A DNA stretch of 32,459 nt from Gillisia sp. (GTDB taxonomy: Bacteria; Bacteroidota; Bacteroidia; Flavobacteriales; Flavobacteriaceae): assembly GCA_024635715.1 (NCBI GenBank), contig JAGXIK010000107.1:1-32459 (forward strand). The letters are read 5' to 3'. Under the pieces are notes generated by a model. It did no database searches and had not been told where the DNA came from. It saw only the letters and a program-made list of their open reading frames with translations. The translations under genes were made by a program, and so were the position numbers. Shown here in pieces: positions 17,334-27,028 of the stretch. The stretch's first letter is position 1. Each line of letters begins with the position of its first letter.

Positions 17334-18542
17334 TTAAAGCGCTCTTTTAATAGTGAAATTAAAAGTTGTGCCTTTATTTAATTTTGATTTTACTGAAATT
17401 TCTCCACCTAGATTGTGTACTAATTTTTGAACGGTAGAGAGGCCAATTCCGTTTCCACGGTTACCACTTCTATCGGTTTCCTCTACAATGGTAAAGAGCT
17501 CGAAGATTGCTTCTTGTTTATTTTCAGGAATCCCAATTCCATTATCTGTTATAGAAAAATGATAATAACCATTTTTTTCTATACCTGTCACATCTATAAC
17601 AATTTTTTCCTGATTGTTATACTTTAGACTATTTCCAATTAGGTTAAAGAATATTTGCTGAAAAGCAGCTCTATTGCAATGAACTGTTAAGTTGTCTTCA
17701 GGTAAATTAATCTCACAATCAAATTTTATGTTTAATAGATCTATGATCTGTTCTAAAACATCCTGTAGATCAAAATCTTCAGTATGAGATTCCATTAAGG
17801 TGTCACTTTCATAATGGTTAAGAATAGCTGTAATATAATTGCTTAACCTAAAAGAAGATTGTTTTAAATAGGTAAGATAATTAAGTCCGGTTTCATCTAA
17901 GAGTTTCCCATATTTAGCTTTAAGAAGATCTGAAGTAATGATCATATTGGCCAAGGGCATTTTCATATCATGAGATACAGTACCAGCAAATTCCTTAAGT
18001 TGATTATTTTTTATTCCTAATTCCTTTTTTACTTTTTTCAAAGAAATATTCTGCCTTCTTAATTCGAACAAACTTTCTACTTGTTGTGCTAATGCTTTTA
18101 ATGCATTTTTTTGTTTTTCGTTAAGAGAGTGTGGTTTAGTGTCTAACAAACATAGAGTACCAACCGCTTCGCCAATATTTGATTTTATAGGCATTCCTGC
18201 GTAAAATCGAATTTTAGAACCTGTGGTCACTAATGGATTATTTTCAAATCTAGGATCTAAAAGTGTATCCTGAATTTCCATTAATTCATCGGGTTGCAAA
18301 ATAGCATGAGAACAAAATGAAATATTCCTATCGGAATCACAGAGATCTGTTCCAGTTTTAGCTTTGAACCAATTCTTATCTTCTGCCAAGAGTGTAATAA
18401 GCGAAACAGGTACATCACAAATATAGGATGCTAGTTGTGCTATATTGTCATACTTTTCTTCGGGCTCAGAATTGAGAATTTGAAGGTCGTGTAGCGAAGT
18501 CATTCGAGCTATTTCATTCTCAGGGTTTAGTGCGTGAATCAT
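17334..18542 (-). CDS. GAF domain-containing sensor histidine kinase
   Basis: ISFCSHAILQPDELMEIQDTLLDPRFENNPLV GAF, VSHDMKMPLANM H-box, NLIGNSLKYN and GNGIGLSTVQKLV. Start placed at MIHALNPENE because a -7 element overlaps the longer ORF start (18581). Confidence 0.92.
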   Translation of the reverse strand: MIHALNPENEIARMTSLHDLQILNSEPEEKYDNIAQLASYICDVPVSLITLLAEDKNWFKAKTGTDLCDSDRNISFCSHAILQPDELMEIQDTLLDPRFENNPLVTTGSKIRFYAGMPIKSNIGEAVGTLCLLDTKPHSLNEKQKNALKALAQQVESLFELRRQNISLKKVKKELGIKNNQLKEFAGTVSHDMKMPLANMIITSDLLKAKYGKLLDETGLNYLTYLKQSSFRLSNYITAILNHYESDTLMESHTEDFDLQDVLEQIIDLLNIKFDCEINLPEDNLTVHCNRAAFQQIFFNLIGNSLKYNNQEKIVIDVTGIEKNGYYHFSITDNGIGIPENKQEAIFELFTIVEETDRSGNRGNGIGLSTVQKLVHNLGGEISVKSKLNKGTTFNFTIKRAL

Positions 18543-18578
18543 AATATAAAGTTCTTGGTTGGGAGCTTTAGCTAAAAG

Positions 18579-18586
18579 CAAATATA
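18579..18586 (-). promoter_or_regulatory. -7 element TATATTTG for the 17334-18542 kinase gene
   Basis: Exact TAnnTTTG on the minus strand, overlapping the ORF-track start at 18581. Confidence 0.5.
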
Positions 18587-18756
18587 CTTAATTAGATAAA
18601 GTTAATTATATATTAAAATTTATCTAATGCTGCCCATTTTATTCAATAATGATGCCATTAAAAATTTGTAATTCAAAGCACGAATGTTTTCGGGCTTTTC
18701 AAGAAATAAAATCTCATAAAAATCTTTTTATATAAATCATTTCCTTAACGAAACTT

Positions 18757-18764
18757 TATATTTG
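18757..18764 (+). promoter_or_regulatory. -7 element TATATTTG for the TIGR02757 gene
   Basis: Exact TAnnTTTG, 25 nt upstream of the TTG start. Confidence 0.5.
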
Positions 18765-18789
18765 TTTTTACAATTTAAAACTTTAAAAT

Positions 18790-19554
18790 TTGTTATCTAC
18801 TGAATTAAAGGAGTTTCTCGATTCTAAAGTTATAGAATACAATAATTTAAATTTTATTGAAAGCGATCCTATAAGTATTCCGCATAAATTTTCCCTGAAG
18901 GAAGATATAGAAATAGCGGGTTTTTTGGCCGCTACCATTGCCTGGGGAAATAGAAAAAGCATTATTAAAAATGCGAATAGAATGATGGACCATCTCGGGA
19001 ATTCTCCCTATGATTTCATTTTAAATCATTCTGAATCACATTTAGAACCTTTGGATAATTTTGTACATAGAACCTTTAATGGTTTGGACTTTAGGAGTTT
19101 TATAAAAAGTTTGAAATACATTTATACCAATCATGGTGGACTTGAAGCAATTTTCTCAAGCCCAACTAAAAATGGATCCCTGCAGCAACATATCTCTGAG
19201 TTTAAAACTGTTTTTTTTGAAATTGAACATTTATCTAGAACAGAAAAACATGTGAGTGATCCTTTAAAAGGATCGGCAGCAAAAAGAATAAACATGTTCT
19301 TAAGGTGGATGATACGGAAAGATAATGCAGGGGTAGATTTTGGGATTTGGAAAAACATTTCACCTTCGTTATTGTCCTGCCCACTAGACGTACACTCTGG
19401 AAACGTAGCAAGGAAATTAGGCTTATTAAATAGGAAACAAAACGATGCAAAAGCTGTTTATGAACTAGATCTTTCTCTTAGGAAGTTGGATAAAAAAGAT
19501 CCGGTAAAATATGATTTTGCGTTATTTGGGCTAGGTGTTTTTGAAAAATTCTAG
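18790..19554 (+). CDS. TIGR02757 family protein
   Basis: 254 aa from a TTG start; IPHKFSLKEDIEIAGFLAATIAWGNRKSIIKNANRMMDHLGNSPYDF and LDVHSGNVARKLGLLNRKQNDAKAV. Confidence 0.88.
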   Translation: MLSTELKEFLDSKVIEYNNLNFIESDPISIPHKFSLKEDIEIAGFLAATIAWGNRKSIIKNANRMMDHLGNSPYDFILNHSESHLEPLDNFVHRTFNGLDFRSFIKSLKYIYTNHGGLEAIFSSPTKNGSLQQHISEFKTVFFEIEHLSRTEKHVSDPLKGSAAKRINMFLRWMIRKDNAGVDFGIWKNISPSLLSCPLDVHSGNVARKLGLLNRKQNDAKAVYELDLSLRKLDKKDPVKYDFALFGLGVFEKF

Positions 19555-19570
19555 TTTCAAACTAAATTCC

Positions 19571-20230
19571 CTAAATTATTTCTCCATCCACCATGGTCAA
19601 TTTTCTATCGGCCATGTTAGCCAATTCCTCATTGTGTGTAACTATTACAAAGGTTTGGTGAAATTCTTCTCTAAGCTGAAAAAACAACTTATGTAAATTT
19701 TCAGCAGATTCACTGTCTAGGTTACCAGAAGGTTCATCGGCATAAATTACAGCAGGATTATTAATTAAAGACCGAGCAACAGCAATCCTTTGTTGTTCCC
19801 CACCACTTAATTCAGCAGGTTTATGATGCGCTCTAGGAGATAAATTTAAGAATTCCAGCAACTCATAAGCTCGCTTCTCTGCAGTGGCTTTAGAAGTTCC
19901 TTTTATAAAAGCAGGAATACAAATATTTTCTAAGGCGGTGAATTCTGGTAATAACTGATGAAATTGAAAAATAAAACCTACTTGTTCATTTCTAAATTTA
20001 GAGAGCTTTTTAGAATTCTGCGAATAAATATCTATACTATTTACTTTTAAAGTGCTGTCAGGTTTTTTATCTGGTTGATCTAAAGTACCTAAAATATGCA
20101 AAAGAGTTGTTTTACCAGCTCCAGAAGCCCCTACAATTGAAACTATTTCGCTTTTTTCGATGTGTAGATTAACTCCCTTCAAAACGTGAAGGTCTCCGTA
20201 ATATTTATGAATGTTGTTTGCGTAGATCAT
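19571..20230 (-). CDS. lolD: ABC transporter ATP-binding protein, LolD type
   Basis: 219 aa; [20 protein letters not shown] Walker [34 protein letters not shown] and VTHNEELA. Confidence 0.93.
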   Translation of the reverse strand: MIYANNIHKYYGDLHVLKGVNLHIEKSEIVSIVGASGAGKTTLLHILGTLDQPDKKPDSTLKVNSIDIYSQNSKKLSKFRNEQVGFIFQFHQLLPEFTALENICIPAFIKGTSKATAEKRAYELLEFLNLSPRAHHKPAELSGGEQQRIAVARSLINNPAVIYADEPSGNLDSESAENLHKLFFQLREEFHQTFVIVTHNEELANMADRKLTMVDGEII

Positions 20231-20278
20231 GACTTTAATAAACTTAATGTTTCAATTTTAAAGTTGAAAATAGTGGTC

Positions 20279-22726
20279 TTAGCCTTTAAAAATATTTTTA
20301 GCAATATTATAATCTATATAATAAACGATTCTCAAAGATAGATTTTGTCTAAGATCTTGATTGAATAAATCTTGTAAACTTTCAATAAACTCTATATCAC
20401 TCTGCTTATCAAAATTAAATATTGAGTTTCTATATAATAGAATCGCCTCACTTCCAGGGGCAAATTGCCAGCTATAACTAAGATCGAAATTCCATATATT
20501 AAAATTGGCATTAGGATCGTTATCATTGGTTACCTGATAGCTGAAAGGAGTTAAATCTCCATTCTCTTGCAAAATACTGAACTTATTTTCTTTAAAATCT
20601 GCAATAGACCAAAAGTTTCTAAAACTCAAATTAAGTGCTTGTTTGGTACTAAAATTATAACTGGCCTGAATAGAATTTTCTATACTTTGAACATCCCTTA
20701 AACCAAAGATCTCCTTTTTAGGAGCTAGCGCTACAAAGCTATTTCTGTCTTTAGAGGTGGAATAATTTATGTTATAGATCATTGAAAATTTGTTGCTAAA
20801 CCTAAATCTAGGACTTACTGCAATTGTAAAATTCTCTTGTTCAGATTTAAAAAAGCTTTGATAATTGGCGTTGATGTCAAGCGCAAACTTCTTTCTATAA
20901 TCTGATGAAATAAAACCGTCAATAACAACATTTGCATTATAATTTACAAATTTACCATTCCTTCTAGCTTCAAAAAAGTCCTTACTTTTAGTAGTGTATT
21001 TGATAAAATTTCCAAATGCAAATCTTTCCAAGTTAATTGCAAAATAATTAGCGCCTATATTTGAGGATGTTTCAACATTTGGGATGTATCGCCTCTGCTG
21101 ATCTGCAAAGAGTCTAATATTAAATGTATTTAAGCTTTTTGTAGGTTCAAATATTCTATAGGAAGTCTCTACATGGAAATTATTATAATTATTAATGAAA
21201 TTCAAGCCTAGATCATTAATATCATAGGTCTCGTTTGCGAATTCATGAGCTATTGCATATCTAAAATTCCCTTTTGTTCTATCTATAGAAAATTCTGAAG
21301 CAAAACCTGTGATATTCTGTGCGGGTTTATTCACATTACTCATTTTGGCCTCTCCAGAATAATTAAAAGAATTTGATTTATTATTAATATCAAATAAAAA
21401 GCCAGTTACATTCCCATCTCGGGCGTGCCCATTTCTAGTAACATTGGTATTAATAAGTGTAATAGAGGAATTTTGATTGTATTGCTGATCCAGAACCACG
21501 ATGTTATAATTGGAGAAGGGCTCGGTTACAATTGTTCTATTTAAACCACTTAATGTGTCTCCAATGATAGCTTCAGTTTCCTGCGTAATTGCGTTAAAAA
21601 AGCCTATTCCTAGTCCGTTGTTTGTTCTTCCAGAGATTTTCACCGCATTTAAAAGATCTGCTTTTTCGGGATTTTCTACTAAGATCTCGTTATCCAATAA
21701 TTTAGCTTGAGCAGTATTAAAGCCAAGAGGAGTATCTCCAATACGTCTGGAATAAAATAAATTTCCTTTTGTAAATAGTTCGGTTCCTTCAGTGAAAAAC
21801 GCTCGATTTTCTCCAAATGCTTGCTCGAAAGGTCCTAGATTTAATTCAACTTTATCAAATGCGGTCTGTCCAAAATCTGGGATTAAAGTGGCATCTAAGG
21901 TAAAAGCATCAGAAATACCATATTTAAAATCGAGTCCGGCACTAAAATTACTAATTGTACTACCATCAAAATTATCTACTTCAGCAGAAGCATAAGGGTA
22001 AAAACTCAACCTAACGGGAGGGTCAATATTTTTTATTCCTGTTAATAAGCCATTGTATTGGGTATCCTTACCAATAGACTTATCTATATAGTTCCAGGTA
22101 TAAACTTCATTTAAATGCAATATTTTTCTTCCAAATTGGATACTCCATAGTTGTTCTTCTTTTTTGGGAAATCTCAAGGCAGCATAAGGAATCTTAATTT
22201 CTGCATACCAGCCGTTATCATCATAAGAAATTTCACCTTCCCAAACTACATTATAACTATAATCTTCATTATTTCCAGACATCTTGGCATCTGCAATGGC
22301 TCCAGCAGAAGTGATTACAAATCTGGTTTGATTCTCTCCATCATTATAGGTATTAATATCTATCAAGAAAAAATCTGATTGTTCTATATTATCCCGCTGT
22401 GTAAATTGACGTAATATTCGTTCGGGTTCATTGTCTATCATGGAAGCCGCAATATAAATAGCTTCATCATCATAAGCCAGCTTAACAATAGTTGGATGGG
22501 TTTTTCTGCTTGGAGTTCCATCTCCCGGCTCAGACATTACAAAGTTTGTGGCACTTGGAATTTCTTTCCAGATATTCTCATCTAGAATACCATCTATAAT
22601 GGGAGATGATGAAATTCTCTGTGCTTCATACGACTTTTTTGAAATTTTGGAATCGATGATTTCCTGTGCTTGTAATGTAAAGAGGGGAAAGCAGACAAAT
22701 AATATAATAATTTTTCTAAGCAACAT
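20279..22726 (-). CDS. DUF5916 / carbohydrate-binding family 9-like domain outer-membrane protein
   Basis: 815 aa; signal peptide (MLLRKIIILFVCFPLFTLQAQ), CBM9-like SSPIIDGILDENIWKEIPSATNF, GRKILHLNEVYTWNYI and a beta-barrel-like C-terminal half. Confidence 0.85.
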   Translation of the reverse strand: MLLRKIIILFVCFPLFTLQAQEIIDSKISKKSYEAQRISSSPIIDGILDENIWKEIPSATNFVMSEPGDGTPSRKTHPTIVKLAYDDEAIYIAASMIDNEPERILRQFTQRDNIEQSDFFLIDINTYNDGENQTRFVITSAGAIADAKMSGNNEDYSYNVVWEGEISYDDNGWYAEIKIPYAALRFPKKEEQLWSIQFGRKILHLNEVYTWNYIDKSIGKDTQYNGLLTGIKNIDPPVRLSFYPYASAEVDNFDGSTISNFSAGLDFKYGISDAFTLDATLIPDFGQTAFDKVELNLGPFEQAFGENRAFFTEGTELFTKGNLFYSRRIGDTPLGFNTAQAKLLDNEILVENPEKADLLNAVKISGRTNNGLGIGFFNAITQETEAIIGDTLSGLNRTIVTEPFSNYNIVVLDQQYNQNSSITLINTNVTRNGHARDGNVTGFLFDINNKSNSFNYSGEAKMSNVNKPAQNITGFASEFSIDRTKGNFRYAIAHEFANETYDINDLGLNFINNYNNFHVETSYRIFEPTKSLNTFNIRLFADQQRRYIPNVETSSNIGANYFAINLERFAFGNFIKYTTKSKDFFEARRNGKFVNYNANVVIDGFISSDYRKKFALDINANYQSFFKSEQENFTIAVSPRFRFSNKFSMIYNINYSTSKDRNSFVALAPKKEIFGLRDVQSIENSIQASYNFSTKQALNLSFRNFWSIADFKENKFSILQENGDLTPFSYQVTNDNDPNANFNIWNFDLSYSWQFAPGSEAILLYRNSIFNFDKQSDIEFIESLQDLFNQDLRQNLSLRIVYYIDYNIAKNIFKG

Positions 22727-22868
22727 AAATAAATTCTAAAATAAGAGGAATCCTTGGGGATTGCAACATTACAAAAGAATTGCGATTTATTTTCAACAGA
22801 ACCCAATTAATCGTTAAAAAGTCTTGTTTTTTTATTAATTCACTAATTTTAATTAACATTTGTAAAGT

Positions 22869-23423
22869 ATGGAAAATATAGAATCTAAAATTGCTACTCT
22901 TGCGGGAGGATGTTTTTGGTGTACCGAAGCTGTTTTTGAAAGAATAGAAGGAGTAAGCACTGTGATTCCTGGTTTTACTGGGGGGCAAATAAAAAATCCA
23001 GCTTATAGAGAAATAATATCCGGGAGAACTGGACATGCTGAAGCTATTGAAGTTCATTTTAATCCAGCAGTCATTTCTTTTCAAGAGCTATTGCTAATAT
23101 TCTTTAGCACACACGATCCTACTACTTTAAATAGACAACAGTATGATAAGGGTACTCAATACAGAAGTGCTATATTTTATCATTCTGAAGATCAAAAACT
23201 GGAGGCTGAAGCAATTGTGAAGAGACTTGAGGATGAAGAGGTTTTTAAAGATCCTATAGTAACCGAAATCACCCAAGCTTCCCCATTCTATGAAGCAGAA
23301 GCTGAACACAAAGAATATTACTCCAAACATAGGCAACAACAATACTGTCAGGTAATTATAGATCCAAAGATCAAAAAATTACAACAATTATTTGCTGATA
23401 AATTAAAAAAGGCCAAAATATAG
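22869..23423 (+). CDS. msrA: Peptide-methionine (S)-S-oxide reductase
   Basis: 184 aa; [73 protein letters not shown]. Confidence 0.97.
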   Translation: MENIESKIATLAGGCFWCTEAVFERIEGVSTVIPGFTGGQIKNPAYREIISGRTGHAEAIEVHFNPAVISFQELLLIFFSTHDPTTLNRQQYDKGTQYRSAIFYHSEDQKLEAEAIVKRLEDEEVFKDPIVTEITQASPFYEAEAEHKEYYSKHRQQQYCQVIIDPKIKKLQQLFADKLKKAKI

Positions 23424-23424
23424 T

Positions 23425-24018
23425 ATGTATCGATTTTTTGAAGAATATAACGAAGAAGTTACTGAGGGACTTACTGATAACTTCAAACAAATTATCCATG
23501 GTCTAGGGGAGGATACTTCTCGTGAGGGTATTCTTAAAACTCCGGAAAGAGCTGCAAAAGCGATGCAGTTTCTAACGCAGGGATATGATGCAGATCCTGT
23601 GAAGATCTTGAATGATGCCATGTTTAATGAAAGCTATGACGAGATGGTAGTTGTAAAGGATATAGAGTTGTATTCCTTATGTGAACACCATATGTTGCCA
23701 TTTTTCGGAAAAGCGCATATTGCCTATATCCCAAATGGTAAAATTGTAGGCTTAAGTAAAATACCAAGGATAGTAGATGTTTTTGCCAGAAGATTACAGG
23801 TGCAAGAACGTCTTACACATGATATTTTAGAATGTATCAATAATACTTTACAGCCACAGGGAGTTGCGGTTGTTATAGAGGCGCAACATATGTGTATGAT
23901 GATGCGCGGAGTGCAAAAACAAAACAGCGTAACAACTACTTCAGGATTTAGAGGACAATTCAAAAAAATTGAAACCCGTAATGAGTTTTTAAAACTCATA
24001 AGTTCCGATCTTAAATAA
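23425..24018 (+). CDS. folE: GTP cyclohydrolase I
   Basis: 197 aa; [50 protein letters not shown] and [24 protein letters not shown]. Confidence 0.97.
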   Translation: MYRFFEEYNEEVTEGLTDNFKQIIHGLGEDTSREGILKTPERAAKAMQFLTQGYDADPVKILNDAMFNESYDEMVVVKDIELYSLCEHHMLPFFGKAHIAYIPNGKIVGLSKIPRIVDVFARRLQVQERLTHDILECINNTLQPQGVAVVIEAQHMCMMMRGVQKQNSVTTTSGFRGQFKKIETRNEFLKLISSDLK

Positions 24019-24062
24019 TTGGCATTTTTTTTGCTTTATTATAGGTATAAAACTTAAAACCA

Positions 24063-24371
24063 ATGAAGACCTTAAAAAATAAATTACTAATAAAAGGGTT
24101 AATGTACGATGCTATTGGGATGGTAACCATGGCAATTCCATTAGTTGGTCCTTTTTTAGATATAGCTTGGGCTCCGTTTGCGGCCAATAAAATGTCTGAA
24201 ATGTATCCTGGGAAAAAAGGAAAAATAGCTTCTGTGCTTGTATTTATAGAAGAGATATTGCCTTTTACAGATGTAATTCCAACTTTCACACTTATGTGGT
24301 TCTATACTTTTGTTTGGAAGAAGGAATCAATTCAAGAGGAGTACATAATGGAAGCAGAAATTGTGCAATAA
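24063..24371 (+). CDS. Small hypothetical membrane protein
   Basis: 102 aa; hydrophobic GLMYDAIGMVTMAIPLVGPFLDIAWAPFAANKM and IPTFTLMWFYTFVW; followed by a strong terminator. Confidence 0.7.
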   Translation: MKTLKNKLLIKGLMYDAIGMVTMAIPLVGPFLDIAWAPFAANKMSEMYPGKKGKIASVLVFIEEILPFTDVIPTFTLMWFYTFVWKKESIQEEYIMEAEIVQ

Positions 24372-24393
24372 GCAAACTTAAAAAAGCTGAAAT

Positions 24394-24426
24394 ATAAGCC
24401 TCCAAGAATTTATCTTGGAGGCTTAT
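24394..24426. terminator. Bidirectional terminator between convergent genes
   Basis: 14-bp perfect stem ATAAGCCTCCAAGA / TCTTGGAGGCTTAT with a 5-nt loop. Confidence 0.8.
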
Positions 24427-24433
24427 TATATTG

Positions 24434-26644
24434 TTAAAATTTGGTTTGAATTCCAACAGAGATGTTTCTGCCCATATTCGCAATTCCGTCTGTCTTTAAT
24501 CTGGAAAGGTGGGAAACATAATTTTTGTCGAATAGATTATTTCCACTAACTCTTATTTCCAGAGGGACTTTCTCAATCATAACAGTGCCCCCAAAACCAG
24601 CACTAACTAAAGTGTATCCTGATGTGCTGGTTTCAAAATCACTAATCTTATTTTGTTCTCCGGTACTTTTCACAGTAATAAAGGAATAATTATTGGAGAA
24701 CCATTTAAAGGAATCAAATTCTGTTCTTAATGTGTTAGTGAAAGAAGTAGCAGGAATAAAAGGCAGACTTTCTCCATTATCTCTTTCCCCGATCACTAGT
24801 GCTAAACTAGTCTCTAAATGCAACCAATCTATAGGGTGAGGATGTAGGTGAAAACCAGCCTCTCCTCCATATAATTTAGCATCGTCTTGGGTATAAACAA
24901 ATACGCTACTATCGTCTATGAATTCATTGGTAGGAGCGATAAAAATATACTGGTTGATCTTATTGTAAAATGCATTTCCAAAGAGTTCAAAATGCTCGTT
25001 GCGATATTCTAGTGATAGATCCAATTGTATGTTTTGCTCATTTTCCAAATTAGCATTTCCAATTTCAAACCTATTAGTTCCTTCATGAACCCCGTTAGAA
25101 CTAAGCTCAGCAAGATTAGGTGCTCTAAACCCGGAAGCAGCATTAATTCTTGTTATCAAATTTTTAAACAAATCGAATTTAATGCCTAAGGAACCATTAT
25201 AACTTGTAAAATCACGATCTATAGCTTGAAAATATCCGGGCTCTCCGACAGTCCCGTTTTCTTGAGTAGTTATACTTCTAGTATCAAATCTTAAGCCTCC
25301 TTGAATATCAATTTTTTCTAGATGATAATGCGTAGTCCCCAGAACTCCAAAATCGCGAATGGATGCATCTGGAATCAATAACTCTTCTCCAAAATTCTCA
25401 TTAGTCTGAAATAATCCTTGTACTCCAAAGATAGTTTCAAAATTACCCCAAACAGGCGCATTATATTTAAGGTCATAATTCAAGGTCTCTAAGTGCATTT
25501 CTAATGCGGGATCTGGGGACTCTTCTTCAAATTCCTTCCTATTATTAAACAAATAACCAACTTTAAGATCTATACTAGACTTTGGAAGAAATATCTTATT
25601 ACTAAGGCTTACAATATGATTATCCAGTTTTTGATATGGAGAAATAATGTCTTTAGAAGTGGTTTGTTCTCCAATTTCCCCAGGAATTCCAATATTTGTG
25701 TTGTTGTAATTGTATCTGAAATCTCCCTTATATTTAGTGTCTTGAAAGCCAATTCCAGCTTTTAGATCTTTCTCTTCGAAACGAGAGTTGGTAACACGAA
25801 TCCCATCACCTGTTTCATAATCACTGTGTACAGCATAATTTCCACGTACTAAATATCTCCATTTCTCTCCTGAAGTTTTTAAGCCTAGATTTGCTTCAGA
25901 GCCAACAGTGTTGCTGAAATAATTATAACTAGCATCTATAGAGGTACTATCGGATTCGGTGTATTTTTCAGGATTCAAATATAAAACTCCACCAAGGGCA
26001 TCGCTTCCATATAACAAAGATGCAGGCCCTTTTATAACCTCTACACTTTCTACCCCGCTAGCACTAACTCCCAGTCCATGTTCATCCCCAAATTGTTGGT
26101 TTTCCAAACGAACCCCTTGGGCATATACTAAAACCCTGTTTGCACTTAGACCCCTTATCACAGGTTTACCAATTCCTGCACCGGTAGTTATACTTTCTAC
26201 ACCGGCTATTTGGGTAATTCCTTCAGCTAAGGTTACAGCACCTGATTTTTTGAGATCTTCTAAAGATTCTCTTTCTACTTTTACCACATTTTCACTTTGT
26301 AATTTATGAAAAGGAGTAGAAACAATTACTTCCTCCATTTCGATAGCCGAAGGTTGTAATTCTATAATTATGGGATTTTCCGAAGGAGAACTGAAACTGA
26401 AGGTTTTCGTGGTGTACCCAATAAAGGAAACCACAATTTTAAATTCTCCTTCTGGGATATTGGATAACTGAAATTCCCCATCTAGATTGGTGATGGTTCC
26501 TTTTTCTAATTTTGAAACATAAACATTACCACCAATTATAGGCTGTTTTGTTTCGAGATCTATTAGTTTACCCGTAATGGTGTTTTGTGAATATACTGAA
26601 GCGCATACTATTATTAATAGTACACTTAAGAATGATTTTATCAT
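24434..26644 (-). CDS. TonB-dependent receptor with N-terminal carboxypeptidase-regulatory-like domain
   Basis: 736 aa; signal peptide, ITGKLIDLETKQPIIGGNVYVSKLEKGTITNLDGEFQLSNIPEGEFKIVVSFIGY, plug PVIRGLSANRVLVYAQGVRLENQQFGDEHGLGVSASGVESVEVIKGPASLLYGSDALGGVLYL, barrel and C-terminal Phe. Confidence 0.96.
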   Translation of the reverse strand: MIKSFLSVLLIIVCASVYSQNTITGKLIDLETKQPIIGGNVYVSKLEKGTITNLDGEFQLSNIPEGEFKIVVSFIGYTTKTFSFSSPSENPIIIELQPSAIEMEEVIVSTPFHKLQSENVVKVERESLEDLKKSGAVTLAEGITQIAGVESITTGAGIGKPVIRGLSANRVLVYAQGVRLENQQFGDEHGLGVSASGVESVEVIKGPASLLYGSDALGGVLYLNPEKYTESDSTSIDASYNYFSNTVGSEANLGLKTSGEKWRYLVRGNYAVHSDYETGDGIRVTNSRFEEKDLKAGIGFQDTKYKGDFRYNYNNTNIGIPGEIGEQTTSKDIISPYQKLDNHIVSLSNKIFLPKSSIDLKVGYLFNNRKEFEEESPDPALEMHLETLNYDLKYNAPVWGNFETIFGVQGLFQTNENFGEELLIPDASIRDFGVLGTTHYHLEKIDIQGGLRFDTRSITTQENGTVGEPGYFQAIDRDFTSYNGSLGIKFDLFKNLITRINAASGFRAPNLAELSSNGVHEGTNRFEIGNANLENEQNIQLDLSLEYRNEHFELFGNAFYNKINQYIFIAPTNEFIDDSSVFVYTQDDAKLYGGEAGFHLHPHPIDWLHLETSLALVIGERDNGESLPFIPATSFTNTLRTEFDSFKWFSNNYSFITVKSTGEQNKISDFETSTSGYTLVSAGFGGTVMIEKVPLEIRVSGNNLFDKNYVSHLSRLKTDGIANMGRNISVGIQTKF

Positions 26645-26670
26645 TTTAATAAATTAAGAGATTTAAAATT

Positions 26671-26689
26671 GCAACATTTTATATGTTGC
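26671..26689. promoter_or_regulatory. Palindromic element GCAACAT-N5-ATGTTGC upstream of the TonB receptor gene
   Basis: Perfect 7-bp arms with a 5-nt spacer in the 56-nt gap between the Cys/His-rich gene and the receptor gene. It could be an operator or a transcript hairpin. Confidence 0.5.
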
Positions 26690-26700
26690 CAGAAAACTTA

Positions 26701-27027
26701 TTATGCAATTTTGAATGAGAACGGTGGCCCTCTTAACGAAAAAGATAGTTTCTGAAAATCACTTAAAAAATCGTAATAATTAAAGAATTTTTTGTTTGGA
26801 AGTAAAACTTCATCCAGATTAAAATTCAAAAATTGATAAACAATTATTGGTCTTGGATGAAAATCACATAGTTCACAGTCTAGTGTAGTTTGGTGAAGGT
26901 GAGTAGTGCTATGATCGTCGCAGGCAAAATTAAGATCGTGAGCAAATACATGATTAAAATTCAGAAAGGAGGGAAGTAACAACATAAGTGTTAATCCTAT
27001 TATACCATATTTCTGAATCGTACTCAA
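26701..27027 (-). CDS. Small Cys/His-rich exported or membrane-anchored protein
   Basis: 108 aa; hydrophobic N-terminus, then HDLNFACDDHSTTHLHQTTLDCELCDFHPRP and a C-terminal SLRGPPFSF. 1-nt gap to the upstream gene. Confidence 0.75.
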   Translation of the reverse strand: MSTIQKYGIIGLTLMLLLPSFLNFNHVFAHDLNFACDDHSTTHLHQTTLDCELCDFHPRPIIVYQFLNFNLDEVLLPNKKFFNYYDFLSDFQKLSFSLRGPPFSFKIA

Positions 27028-27028
27028 A

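Noticed and set aside
19571-20230. Novel ABC system at the lolD-like gene
   Set aside because: The ATPase is a standard LolD/MacB-type subunit; missing permease genes in the window is common in Bacteroidetes and not evidence of novelty.
20279-22726. Carbohydrate-degradation (PUL) locus suggested by the CBM9-like domain
   Set aside because: No SusC/SusD pair or glycoside hydrolases nearby; DUF5916-type proteins occur widely outside PULs.
22716-23084. 122-aa minus-strand ORF overlapping the msrA start
   Set aside because: Antisense to the well-conserved msrA; Ser/Asn/Phe-rich low-complexity shadow translation.
25959-26309. 116-aa plus-strand ORF inside the TonB receptor gene
   Set aside because: Antisense to the highly conserved receptor plug domain; no independent signals.
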